From Streptomyces sp. NBC_01317 (lineage in GTDB: Bacteria > Actinomycetota > Actinomycetes > Streptomycetales > Streptomycetaceae), in NCBI RefSeq assembly GCF_035961655.1, contig NZ_CP108393.1:4607001-4671000 (forward strand): a stretch of DNA of 64,000 nt, given 5' to 3'. Positions 1 through 6,789 of the stretch are shown piece by piece. The translations under genes were made by a program, and so were the position numbers. The notes below the pieces were generated by a model. It was not told the origin of the DNA and did no database searches. It was given only the letters and a program-made list of their open reading frames with translations. The stretch's first letter is position 1, and each line of letters opens with the position of its first letter.

Positions 1-2
1 CC

Positions 3-866
3 GACGGCGCTCCCGTGTCCATCGCCGCGCTGTGCAAGCACTTCACCGAGGGCGAGATCCTGATCTCCCGCGCTCTGCGCGAACTGGAGACCGCCGGATA
101 TCTGGAGCGGCGCCGCGAACGCGGTCCCGGTGGCCGGGTTCACACGCGCACGTTCGCGTATGACGTACCAGGGCAGGGCCGACCGCGCGCCGCCCGTCCC
201 CCGGCCCGTCGGGCTTCGTCACCGCCGCCGCCTTCCGGCCGCCCGCCGGTCGCTGTCGACCGCACCGCGAAGGTCGCGCCTCCTACCGCCCCCACCCCGT
301 CGGCCGCACCGCCCCGACCGCCCGCGCCGGTGACGGTGACGGTCGTACCGCTCCCGGAAACTGATCGGGGGACGGATCAGCGGGCGGGTCGGCGGGCGGA
401 ACAGCGGGCCGATCCGCAGGCCGATCACGAGGCCGATCACGAGGCCGATCACGAGGCCGACCAGGAGGCCGACCAGGAGGCCGATCCTCAAGCCGAACTG
501 ATCCTCGCCTCGCTGCGCATCAGCGACCGTCGGCTGGTCCTGTCCCGACGCGAGGTCGCCCAACTCGCCCCGGCGGTGGGCCAATGGCTCGGCCAGGGCC
601 TGGACGCCCAACAGATCACCGAGGCGCTGACGGCGAACCTTCCCGAGCGGTTACGGGCCCGCCCGGCCCGCATTCTGGGTTTCCGGCTGACGGAAGTCCC
701 CACGGGGCTCCCCTCGTTGCCCGAACCACCGATCGCTCCGCAGGCCGTCGTCCTGCCGTGGCAGACCTGCGACGGCCCGTGCGAACGCCCCTTCCGTGCG
801 GCTGAACCAGGCCGCTGTCGCGACTGCCCGCCGGGCGCCGGGCGGGAGTTGGCGGCAGTCGGCTGA
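3..866 (+). CDS. HTH DNA-binding protein, N-terminus cut by window edge
   Basis: The reading frame is open from the first bases of the window, so the true start lies upstream; a GTG at 15 is the first possible internal start. The visible N-terminal part (about residues 5-45) reads as a winged helix: SIAALCKHF, then SRALRELETAGYLERRRERGPGG resembles a recognition helix and wing. A long Pro/Ala/Arg-rich linker and a repeated Glu-Ala-Asp tract follow. The C-terminal third (from about residue 160) holds another helical region and ends with Cys-rich CDGPCERPF and CRDCPPG, a possible metal-binding finger. This architecture occurs in Streptomyces HTH proteins encoded beside small ATPases of the next type. 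A role in DNA binding is likely; the target is unknown. Confidence 0.6.
   Translation, partial: DGAPVSIAALCKHFTEGEILISRALRELETAGYLERRRERGPGGRVHTRTFAYDVPGQGRPRAARPPARRASSPPPPSGRPPVAVDRTAKVAPPTAPTPSAAPPRPPAPVTVTVVPLPETDRGTDQRAGRRAEQRADPQADHEADHEADHEADQEADQEADPQAELILASLRISDRRLVLSRREVAQLAPAVGQWLGQGLDAQQITEALTANLPERLRARPARILGFRLTEVPTGLPSLPEPPIAPQAVVLPWQTCDGPCERPFRAAEPGRCRDCPPGAGRELAAVG
411..487 (+). repeat. In-frame 12-bp tandem repeat (EADH/EADQ)
   Basis: A 12-bp unit of the form GAGGCCGAYCAS is repeated about six times inside the preceding gene and encodes a run of Glu-Ala-Asp-His or Glu-Ala-Asp-Gln. Copy number probably varies between strains because the units are nearly identical. On the opposite strand it produces a false hydrophobic ORF. 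Confidence 0.75.
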
Positions 867-878
867 CGAGGCGAACGG

Positions 879-1334
879 TCAGGCGAGACCGGCACCCGCC
901 CCGTCCGCCAGCGCGCAGACCGCCCACACGGTCTTCCCCGGACCCGTACGGCCACTCGTCCCCCAGCGCACAGCCAGCGCGTCGACCACCCGAAGCCCCC
1001 AACCCCCCTCCGCGTCCGGGTCCCACACGGAGAGCCGGGGCAGCGCGTCATGGGTGTCGGACACCTCGACCCGTACGAGGCCCTCGCCGCCGTCGTACGT
1101 GAGCCGTAACGCGAAGTCCCGCCCGGGGACGCGCCCGTGCCGGACGGCGTTGGCGGCCAGTTCGGCGACCACCAGGGCGACGGCGTCCGACGCCTCGGAG
1201 TCGTACGGGACGCCCCAGGCGTCCAGCTGATGCGCGGCGAGAACCCGCGCGAGCCGCGCGCCGCGGCGGGTGGCGGAGAACCGCTGCGTGAACGCGCCCA
1301 CGGACAGGGACGCTTGGGGATGCGGTGCTGTCAT
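879..1334 (-). CDS. Anti-sigma-like ATP-binding protein (HATPase_c_2)
   Basis: A 151-residue protein with a GHKL ATPase fold. The N box reads ELAANAVRHG and the G box DAEGGWGLRVVDAL, as in the small serine-kinase/anti-sigma ATPases (RsbW/SpoIIAB-like) abundant in Streptomyces. The start at MTAPHP was preferred over an in-frame codon 54 nt upstream because family members begin just before the RRFSATRRGARLAR-like segment. It is divergent from the Scr1-type regulator, with a perfect palindrome between them. This set (ATPase, HTH regulator, DUF397) matches the WhiJ/AbaA-type loci of Streptomyces, which influence development; its partner is unknown. Confidence 0.8.
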   Translation of the reverse strand: MTAPHPQASLSVGAFTQRFSATRRGARLARVLAAHQLDAWGVPYDSEASDAVALVVAELAANAVRHGRVPGRDFALRLTYDGGEGLVRVEVSDTHDALPRLSVWDPDAEGGWGLRVVDALAVRWGTSGRTGPGKTVWAVCALADGAGAGLA

Positions 1335-1382
1335 GCGTCCCAGCGTGCTGGTGAGGCCGCCGGGCCCCCAGGTACGCCACCC

Positions 1383-1400
1383 ATACAAGCCCGCTTGTAT
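1383..1400. promoter_or_regulatory. Perfect 18-bp palindrome, probable operator
   Basis: ATACAAGC and its exact complement GCTTGTAT are separated by CC, in the 163-bp gap between the divergent ATPase gene (start 1334) and the Scr1-type regulator (start 1498). Position and symmetry suggest the binding site of the adjacent HTH regulator. Inference only. Confidence 0.6.
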
Positions 1401-1497
1401 CGCCTCACTCGGTGGACTGGGTGGGTGACTCTGCGTAATGATGATGATTCAGGTTTCACGCGCGCAGCGGTGGCAGGGAGAGTGGGAGGCGGTCGGC

Positions 1498-2349
1498 ATG
1501 GTGGACATCGGCGGTGGCGGTGGCGGGACGAGCGGTGAGGCCGAACTGTCGGACAGCCTCCGGACCTTCGGCGCCGTACTGAAGGCGCTGCGCGCGGAAG
1601 CGGGCCTGACCCAGGAGGAGTTCGGACCCCTGGTGCGGTACTCGGTGCCGTACATCGCCAAGATCGAGCAGGGCAAGCGCTACCCGCCGAGGGGCCTGGT
1701 CGACCGGGCCGGCGACATCCTGGGCCCGGTGGCGGGCCGCGTCCTGGAGGCGGCGGGCCGCAGCCTGACGCGCAAGGCGGGGCTGGCCAGCTGGTTCCGG
1801 CAGTGGGCGGGGATCGAGGAAGAGGCGGTGTCGCTGTACGCGTACGAGTGCCGGGTGATTCCGGGCCTGTTGCAGCCGGAGCCGTACGTCAGGGCGGTGT
1901 TCGGGAGCCGGTTACCGCCGTGGACCGACGAGCAGGTGGACACGCAGACCGCCGCCCGCCTGGAGAGGCAGCGGATGCTGACCGACAAGGCGAACACGGC
2001 GTACAGCTTTGTCATCGAGCAGGCGGTCATCGAGCGGCAGACGGGTGGCAGCGAGGTCACCGGGTATCTCGTCGACCACCTGCTGGAGCGTGCGCATCTG
2101 CGCAATGTGGAGCTACAGATCATGCCCCTACGGCAGCGGGAACACGCGGGGCTCGACGGCTCTCTGTACTTGGCCGAGACGATGGACAACCGGTGGGTCG
2201 GCTACACCGAGAGCCATGACAGCAGCGTCCTTATCACAGAGGGAAAACGGGTCAGTGGGATGCTCCAGCGCTATGGGAAGATGCGTGGGCAGGCTCTCAG
2301 CCCTGACGCGTCCATCAGCCTGCTGAGGCAACTCCGAGGAGCGCTATGA
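1498..2349 (+). CDS. Scr1-type HTH regulator with DUF5753 domain
   Basis: A 283-residue XRE-type regulator. The helix-turn-helix (about residues 18-70) reads LKALRAEAGLTQEEFG then YIAKIEQGKRYPP. The rest is the DUF5753 sensory domain, with the signatures WFRQWAGIEEEA, ECRVIPGLLQPEPYVRA and DNRWVGYTESHDSSVLITE. The ATG at 1498 has a GGGAGG-like ribosome site; the open frame extends 60 nt further upstream but would lengthen the protein beyond family norm. Such proteins are annotated as antitoxin-like regulators and act with small DUF397 proteins; the first DUF397 gene follows with an ATGA overlap, so the three genes form one transcript. WhiJ of S. coelicolor belongs to this family. Confidence 0.88.
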   Translation: MVDIGGGGGGTSGEAELSDSLRTFGAVLKALRAEAGLTQEEFGPLVRYSVPYIAKIEQGKRYPPRGLVDRAGDILGPVAGRVLEAAGRSLTRKAGLASWFRQWAGIEEEAVSLYAYECRVIPGLLQPEPYVRAVFGSRLPPWTDEQVDTQTAARLERQRMLTDKANTAYSFVIEQAVIERQTGGSEVTGYLVDHLLERAHLRNVELQIMPLRQREHAGLDGSLYLAETMDNRWVGYTESHDSSVLITEGKRVSGMLQRYGKMRGQALSPDASISLLRQLRGAL

Positions 2350-2546
2350 GTAGTACTGAACTCGACTGGTTCAAGAGCAGCTACAGCGGCACCGGTGGAG
2401 ACAACTGCGTCGAGATCGCCACCCGCCCCGACACCGTGCACGTGCGTGACTCCAAGGCCACCCGGCTCGGCAGTCTCGCCCTGTCACCCACCGCGTGGAC
2501 CGCGTTCACCGCCTACGTGAGCGGCTCGCGCGAAGAAGCGCTGTGA
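2346..2546 (+). CDS. DUF397 (Scr2-like) small protein, copy 1
   Basis: A 66-residue protein with the DUF397 signature WFKSSYSGTGGDNCVEIA, then VHVRDSKATRLGSLALSPTAWTAF. The start codon overlaps the stop of the Scr1-type regulator (ATGA), indicating translational coupling. DUF397 proteins are the small partners of WhiJ/Scr1 regulators; their biochemical role is not established, and some are described as toxin-like. It overlaps a close paralogue by a GTGA junction. Confidence 0.9.
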   Translation: MSSTELDWFKSSYSGTGGDNCVEIATRPDTVHVRDSKATRLGSLALSPTAWTAFTAYVSGSREEAL

Positions 2547-2734
2547 CACCGGTCGAATCGGACTGGTTCAAGAGCAGCTACAGCGGCAGCGGCGGCGATA
2601 ACTGCGTCGAGGTCGCTGCCCGCCCCGACGCCGTTCTTGTCCGCGACTCCAAGGGCACCGGGCTCGGCCGTCTCGTTCTGTCGCCCACCGCGTGGACCGC
2701 CTTCACCGGCCATCTCACCGTTCCGCCCGATTGA
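2543..2734 (+). CDS. DUF397 (Scr2-like) small protein, copy 2
   Basis: A 63-residue paralogue of the preceding gene: WFKSSYSGSGGDNCVEVA and VLVRDSKGTGLGRLVLSPTAWTAF match copy 1 almost residue for residue, so the pair arose by recent tandem duplication. The GTG start at 2543 overlaps the copy 1 stop; a longer in-frame ATG at 2495 lies inside copy 1 and is rejected. Possibly the two partners differ in affinity for the regulator upstream. Confidence 0.88.
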   Translation: MTPVESDWFKSSYSGSGGDNCVEVAARPDAVLVRDSKGTGLGRLVLSPTAWTAFTGHLTVPPD

Positions 2735-2818
2735 GTGATCCGTTGGCCCCGGGATTCCTGGGGTCATCGGATTTTGTCTCGCATGGTGGGCGATCGCGTC
2801 TCGCCATGTGACACGGCG

Positions 2819-2848
2819 GTGACATGTCCGGCAGGACGTACCTACGAT
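2819..2848 (+). promoter_or_regulatory. Predicted promoter of the cysA leader peptide
   Basis: GTGACA (2819-2824) and TACGAT (2843-2848) are spaced by 18 nt and resemble a housekeeping -35/-10 pair. The leader ATG begins 8 nt after the -10 hexamer, so transcription would start at or next to the ATG and the leader mRNA would be leaderless. Confidence 0.6.
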
Positions 2849-2855
2849 CGGAACC

Positions 2856-2936
2856 ATGAAGCGACAGGCGGACCTCACGAAGCGGCGGGCAGTGGACCTG
2901 TGCCGCGTCTCCGCCATGCTCTGTCGCACCCTCTGA
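2856..2936 (+). CDS. Cysteine-type leader peptide upstream of cysA
   Basis: A 26-residue ORF, MKRQADLTKRRAVDLCRVSA followed by MLCRTL, with two Cys codons (16 and 23). It has the pattern of the actinobacterial putative leader peptides found before sulfur-assimilation genes (basic start, VDLCRV, MLCRT near the end). It precedes cysA by 163 bp with a hairpin between, which fits attenuation by ribosome stalling at Cys codons. Leaderless cysteine-responsive attenuators of this kind are known in mycobacteria; activity here is inferred. Confidence 0.8.
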   Translation: MKRQADLTKRRAVDLCRVSAMLCRTL

Positions 2937-2970
2937 GCGGGCCTTTCTTCTAGGTTTCCCCGCATTCCCC

Positions 2971-2997
2971 GGGCCCTCGCGCGCCCCGTCAGGGCCC
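2971..2997 (+). promoter_or_regulatory. Hairpin between leader peptide and cysA
   Basis: GGGCCCT (2971-2977) pairs with AGGGCCC (2991-2997) around a 13-nt loop. It lies 34 nt after the leader stop and about 100 nt before cysA, where an attenuator or anti-attenuator stem would be expected. No U-tract follows, so a Rho-dependent or translational mechanism is more likely than intrinsic termination. Confidence 0.45.
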
Positions 2998-3099
2998 CAC
3001 GCGCCGTACGCAGGCCTCCACGCCCCGTGCCCGGAAGCCGCTCCCCGTACCACCGCACCACCGCACCATCTCGCCGTAACTGCCCCGGAGGAGAACAGC

Positions 3100-3939
3100 A
3101 TGAGCCGCAGTGACGTCCTGGTAGACGCCGACTGGGTCGAGGCCCACATCGACGACCCGAAGGTTGTCATCGTCGAGGTCGACGAGGACACCTCGGCCTA
3201 CGACAAGAACCACATCAAGAACGCCGTCAAGATCGACTGGAAGTCCGACCTCCAGGACCCGGTCCGCCGCGACTTCGTCGACCAGGAGGGCTTTGAGAAG
3301 CTCCTCTCGGCCAAGGGCATCGCGAACGACGACACCGTCATCCTGTACGGCGGCAACAACAACTGGTTCGCGTCCTACGCGTACTGGTACTTCAAGCTGT
3401 ACGGGCACGACTCCGTCAAGCTCCTCGACGGCGGCCGCAAGAAGTGGGAGCTGGACTCCCGCGACCTGGTCGAGGCCGTGCCGCAGCGCGCCGAGACCTC
3501 GTACAAGGCCAAGGCCCAGAACACCGCCATCCGCGCCTTCCGTGACGACGCCGTCGCGGCGATCGGCACGCAGAACCTGGTCGACGTGCGCTCGCCCGAC
3601 GAGTTCAGCGGCAAGCTGCTCGCCCCCGCGCACCTCCCCCAGGAGCAGTCGCAGCGCCCGGGCCACATCCCGACCGCGCGCAACATCCCGTGGTCGAAGA
3701 ACGCCAACGACGACGGCACGTTCCGCTCGGACGACGAGCTCAAGGAGCTGTACGCCGACGAGCAGATCGACCTCGCCAAGGACACCGTCGCGTACTGCCG
3801 TATCGGCGAGCGCTCGGCCCTGACGTGGTTCGTGCTGCACGAGCTGCTCGGTGTCGAGAACGTCAAGAACTACGACGGCTCGTGGACCGAGTACGGCTCC
3901 CTCGTCGGTGTGCCGATCGAGCTCGGCGCCAACAAGTAA
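3100..3939 (+). CDS. cysA: Thiosulfate sulfurtransferase (CysA-type rhodanese)
   Basis: A 279-residue tandem rhodanese. The first domain (about 8-120) is structural and carries LYGGNNNWFASYAYWYFKLYGH. The second (about 150-275) has the active loop CRIGERS with catalytic Cys233. The CRIGERS loop is typical of actinobacterial CysA/SseA-type thiosulfate:cyanide sulfurtransferases, which transfer sulfane sulfur. A GGAGGA ribosome site lies 8 nt before the ATG. The gene is preceded by a Cys-rich leader peptide and followed 28 bp later by a DUF1416 gene, a conserved pair in Streptomyces, probably co-transcribed. It is cytoplasmic (no signal peptide). Confidence 0.95.
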   Translation: MSRSDVLVDADWVEAHIDDPKVVIVEVDEDTSAYDKNHIKNAVKIDWKSDLQDPVRRDFVDQEGFEKLLSAKGIANDDTVILYGGNNNWFASYAYWYFKLYGHDSVKLLDGGRKKWELDSRDLVEAVPQRAETSYKAKAQNTAIRAFRDDAVAAIGTQNLVDVRSPDEFSGKLLAPAHLPQEQSQRPGHIPTARNIPWSKNANDDGTFRSDDELKELYADEQIDLAKDTVAYCRIGERSALTWFVLHELLGVENVKNYDGSWTEYGSLVGVPIELGANK

Positions 3940-3967
3940 TCCGTCCCGACCTGTAAGGACTGAACGT

Positions 3968-4255
3968 ATGTGTGGAGCACAGGCCGGCGGCCCCGACGCC
4001 TCGACGATCAAGCCCGGTGAGACCACCATCCAGGGTTCCGTGACCAAGGACGGCCAGCCCGTCACCGGTTACGTACGGCTGCTGGACTCGACCGGCGAGT
4101 TCACCGCCGAGGTCCCGACCTCGGCGACCGGACAGTTCCGCTTCTACGCGGCCGAGGGAACGTGGACCGTACGGGCCCTCGTCCCCGGCGGCACGGCGGA
4201 CCGCACGGTCGTCGCGCAGACGGGTGGCCTCTCGGAGGTCGCGATCGCGGTCTGA
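3968..4255 (+). CDS. DUF1416 protein paired with cysA
   Basis: A 95-residue protein beginning MCGAQAGGPDAS, with a predicted single beta-sandwich (TTIQGSVTKDGQPVTGYVRL, FRFYAAEGTWTVRALVPGG). This is the DUF1416 family always found just after the CysA-type sulfurtransferase in actinobacteria. The start at 3968 has an AAGGA site 8 nt upstream. The conserved Cys at position 2 could take part in sulfur relay, but no function is known. A strong terminator follows. Confidence 0.9.
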   Translation: MCGAQAGGPDASTIKPGETTIQGSVTKDGQPVTGYVRLLDSTGEFTAEVPTSATGQFRFYAAEGTWTVRALVPGGTADRTVVAQTGGLSEVAIAV

Positions 4256-4280
4256 GCGACGCGCAACGGATCGACCGGCC

Positions 4281-4332
4281 GGAGGGCCGCACCCCAGGGG
4301 GTTGGACGCCACTGGAAGGGGTGCGGCCCTCC
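4281..4332. terminator. Strong bidirectional stem-loop after DUF1416 gene
   Basis: A perfect 15-bp inverted repeat, GGAGGGCCGCACCCC (4281-4295) and GGGGTGCGGCCCTCC (4318-4332), with a 22-nt loop, 26 nt after the DUF1416 stop. No T-run follows, as is usual in Streptomyces. Confidence 0.85.
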
Positions 4333-4399
4333 GCGCCGTCCGGCGCCCGGCACCCTCCGGACCGGCCCGCCCGGCGCCCTCCGGTCGTACGCTGAAAGC

Positions 4400-4681
4400 A
4401 TGTACACGCGACGCCGTCGCGGCTATTTCGTGCTCATGGGCGGATGCCTGATCCTCTTCGTCTCCGCCTGGTCCTTCGTGCGGATCTGGTCGATCCCGGC
4501 GGCCATCGGAATGTGTGTGGTGGCCATGGTCATCCCGCCCGTCGCGGCGATCGTCGGCAACAGCCGGAGCCGTGACGACCGCTGGTGGGACGAGCCACCG
4601 AGGAACGACGAGCCGAACAAGCCCGACGGGCACGACGACTCGTGGACGGACCTGGGGACGAAGGCGAAGAGGCGCCGCTGA
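4400..4681 (+). CDS. DUF3099 small membrane protein
   Basis: A 93-residue protein with two closely spaced membrane helices (about 9-28 and 32-52) and a polar acidic tail with RDDRWWDEPP. This matches the DUF3099 family conserved after the cysA locus in Streptomyces. A TACGCT hexamer ends 6 nt before the ATG, suggesting a leaderless transcript; the sequence GAAAG would be only a weak ribosome site. Function unknown. Confidence 0.82.
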   Translation: MYTRRRRGYFVLMGGCLILFVSAWSFVRIWSIPAAIGMCVVAMVIPPVAAIVGNSRSRDDRWWDEPPRNDEPNKPDGHDDSWTDLGTKAKRRR

Positions 4682-4723
4682 CGGGCGTTGTTGTCCGTAG
4701 CCGTCAGTAGCCGTCAGTGGCCG

Positions 4724-5122
4724 TCAGTAGACGAGCGCCTGCACCCCGTCCACCATGATCTCGCTGACGAAGACCTGCGCACCGGCGATCCGTACCCCCT
4801 CCAGGACGTCGTCCTGCGTGATGTCACGCCGGGCCGCGCACTGCGTGCACAGCGTGATCTCCCCGGCGGACTGGATCGACTCGATCAGGTCCGGCAGCGG
4901 CGCGGCGTGCGGCAGTTCGAACTCCGCAGCCCGGCCGGGCAGGGCGAACCAGGCGGCCTCGCCCGTCAGCCACAGCGAGACCCGCACCCCGCTGGCCACG
5001 GCGACCGCCGCCACGGTGAAGGCCTGGGAACAGCGCTCGGGCGCGTCCGCCCCTGCTGTCACTTTGATCACAAGGGTTTTCTGCGCGGTCTGTGCGGTCT
5101 GTGGCGTTCTCACCGGTTCCAT
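4724..5122 (-). CDS. DsrE-family sulfur-relay-like protein
   Basis: A 132-residue protein read from MEPVRTPQTAQ. Its core, TLVIKVTAGADAPERCSQAFTVA through LWLTGEAAWFA to LCTQCAARRDI and VFVSEIMVDGVQALVY, has the DsrE/TusD-like alpha/beta fold. Cys92 and Cys95 (CTQC) sit where sulfur-carrier Cys residues occur in DsrE proteins. Nearby cysA and DUF1416 also concern sulfur. It converges on the DUF3099 gene and diverges from the membrane-protein operon. Just after its stop (4701-4735) a GCCGTCAGT motif is repeated three times. Confidence 0.82.
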   Translation of the reverse strand: MEPVRTPQTAQTAQKTLVIKVTAGADAPERCSQAFTVAAVAVASGVRVSLWLTGEAAWFALPGRAAEFELPHAAPLPDLIESIQSAGEITLCTQCAARRDITQDDVLEGVRIAGAQVFVSEIMVDGVQALVY

Positions 5123-5191
5123 GAGCCGAACTGTAATCTTCCGGCGCACAACCAGGGCGTCCCTTCGCAGGTCAGCTCTGTGCGCGGGTCG

Positions 5192-5971
5192 ATGGAACCC
5201 GCGACCGAGGTTGTGTGGGGGGACTTTCTTTTGGAACCGAAGCCACCGCGTCGCCGTGGCCGTACGACTCTGATCGTCGGCGTGGCCGCGCTGCTCGGTG
5301 TGGTCGCGGGTACGGCGACCGGATACACGATCCAGGCGGACCGGGCGCCGACCGCGCTCCCGCCGCTCTCCCAGGAGGGCCTGGCTTATCCCGCCAAGGC
5401 GCTGCCCGCGGGGACGAAGGTGAAGGCGCTGTCCGAGGCGGAGGACAGCCAGGTGAGGCGGGAGAGGGACCTGCGCGAGCTGCTGATCAGCAAGCCGGCG
5501 GGGTCGCGCGAAGCCGAGGACTCTCTGATCAGCGACGGCTGGATGCAGCTCAGCGCGTACGCGCTCGAATTCGAGAGCGAGGACTACATGTTCGAGCTGC
5601 TGCTGCGGCAGGGCTTCCGCCGGGTCGCCGGGGTGGCGTGGAGACAGGGCGAGTACCGCGAGGGCAGTGTCTCCCTCGTCCAGTTCCGTCCCGGGCCCGA
5701 GAACGGTGCTCTGGAGCACGCGAGCGGACAGTTCGTCACCACCGAGTCGAAGCGGGCGGCGGGCAACGCGGGCGATCCGATCAAGGGCAGCGGCAACGGC
5801 CGGTACTTCGTCTTCAAGCCGCAGGAGAAGCCCGGTTTCATGACGCTGTACCAGGCCCGCGCGCTCGCCCACCGGGGCGACATCATGCTCGACATCAACC
5901 TTTTCGACACGAAGCCGATCAGCAAGAAGGAAATCCGCACGCTGGCCGAGCGGCAGCTGGAGCGCCTGTGA
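5192..5971 (+). CDS. Single-pass membrane protein, operon member 1
   Basis: Up to 259 residues. A short basic cytoplasmic segment (KPPRRRGR) is followed by one membrane helix (about 30-49, TTLIVGVAALLGVVAGTATGY) and a large extracellular domain. It shares architecture and short motifs with the next two genes, especially gene 3 (an acidic YALEFESEDYMFELLLRQGF region and a VAGVAW strand), so the three are paralogues. The start is uncertain: ATG 5192 has no clear ribosome site, while TTG 5231 has GGGGGGA at good spacing. The stop overlaps the next GTG. No function is recognised; an envelope role is inferred. Confidence 0.78.
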   Translation: MEPATEVVWGDFLLEPKPPRRRGRTTLIVGVAALLGVVAGTATGYTIQADRAPTALPPLSQEGLAYPAKALPAGTKVKALSEAEDSQVRRERDLRELLISKPAGSREAEDSLISDGWMQLSAYALEFESEDYMFELLLRQGFRRVAGVAWRQGEYREGSVSLVQFRPGPENGALEHASGQFVTTESKRAAGNAGDPIKGSGNGRYFVFKPQEKPGFMTLYQARALAHRGDIMLDINLFDTKPISKKEIRTLAERQLERL

Positions 5972-6789
5972 ACGACGAAGTGAAGCCCGATTCCGTTCCC
6001 GTTCCCGTTCCCGAGCCCGATTCTGTCCCCAAGCCCGACGGCCCCGCGCCCCGCCGCCGCGTGCGGCGCCTTGTCACGGTCGCCCTGCCCGCCGTCCTCG
6101 TCTTCGGCGCGGTCGCGGGCGGGATCACGTACACCAGCAGGACCGTGGACACGGCGGACAGGACCGCGCCCACCACCCTCTGGTCCCACGAGGACAGCGA
6201 CGACGAGTCGGAGAACAAGGACCCGGCCGTCAGAGCGGGCGAGGGCCGTACGGACACCGCCCTCGGCCGCAAGCTGCTGCCGGTCCCGATCGGTTACGCG
6301 CTCGGGCCCGACGTCGGGGAGTTCGGCAACGACGGTGAGTTCAGCGCCAAACAGGCGACGGCCCTCATGAAGACCATCGGAGAGGGCCTGTCCGGCGCCG
6401 TGCGCCGCGATTTCGAGAAGGAGATCGACAAGCTGGGCGTCAAGGGGATCGGCACCCGGTCGTACGCCGCTGACGGGTCCGACGCCACCGCCGAGATCTA
6501 TCTCGTACGGATGTCGAACCGCGGGTTCGTCCACGACTGGTACACGGCCCAGACCTACCGCCCCGATGCCCGCAAGGGGCCCGCCGTCAAGGGGCACAAG
6601 AAGGCCAGGTGCTTCCTCGCGCCCAAGAGCGGCGAGATCGACCTCGAAGGGATGGAGTGCGTGGCGTACGACGACGACCTGATGGTCAGCGTCGTGGCCC
6701 ACGGCTCCGAGCCGTTCGACGCGGCAGCCATCGCCGATCTCGTGCGGAAGCAGCTCGACCACATCGCATCCCCGGGGACGTACGTATGA
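5968..6789 (+). CDS. Single-pass membrane protein, operon member 2
   Basis: A 273-residue protein. The cytoplasmic N-terminus is Pro/Val-rich (VPVPVPEPDSVPKPDGP) with a basic cluster RRRVRR, then one membrane helix (about 34-53), an acidic linker and an extracellular domain with IGYALGPDVGEFG and a late CFLAPK/MECVAY Cys pair that could form a disulfide. The GTG start overlaps the upstream stop and the ATG of the next gene overlaps this stop, so the three are translationally coupled. The family is Streptomyces-restricted as far as can be judged; function unknown. Confidence 0.82.
   Translation: MNDEVKPDSVPVPVPEPDSVPKPDGPAPRRRVRRLVTVALPAVLVFGAVAGGITYTSRTVDTADRTAPTTLWSHEDSDDESENKDPAVRAGEGRTDTALGRKLLPVPIGYALGPDVGEFGNDGEFSAKQATALMKTIGEGLSGAVRRDFEKEIDKLGVKGIGTRSYAADGSDATAEIYLVRMSNRGFVHDWYTAQTYRPDARKGPAVKGHKKARCFLAPKSGEIDLEGMECVAYDDDLMVSVVAHGSEPFDAAAIADLVRKQLDHIASPGTYV

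Noticed and set aside
219..611. Hydrophobic minus-strand ORF with LVGLVIG repeats
   Set aside because: It is the shadow of the 12-bp Glu-Ala-Asp repeat of the plus-strand gene.
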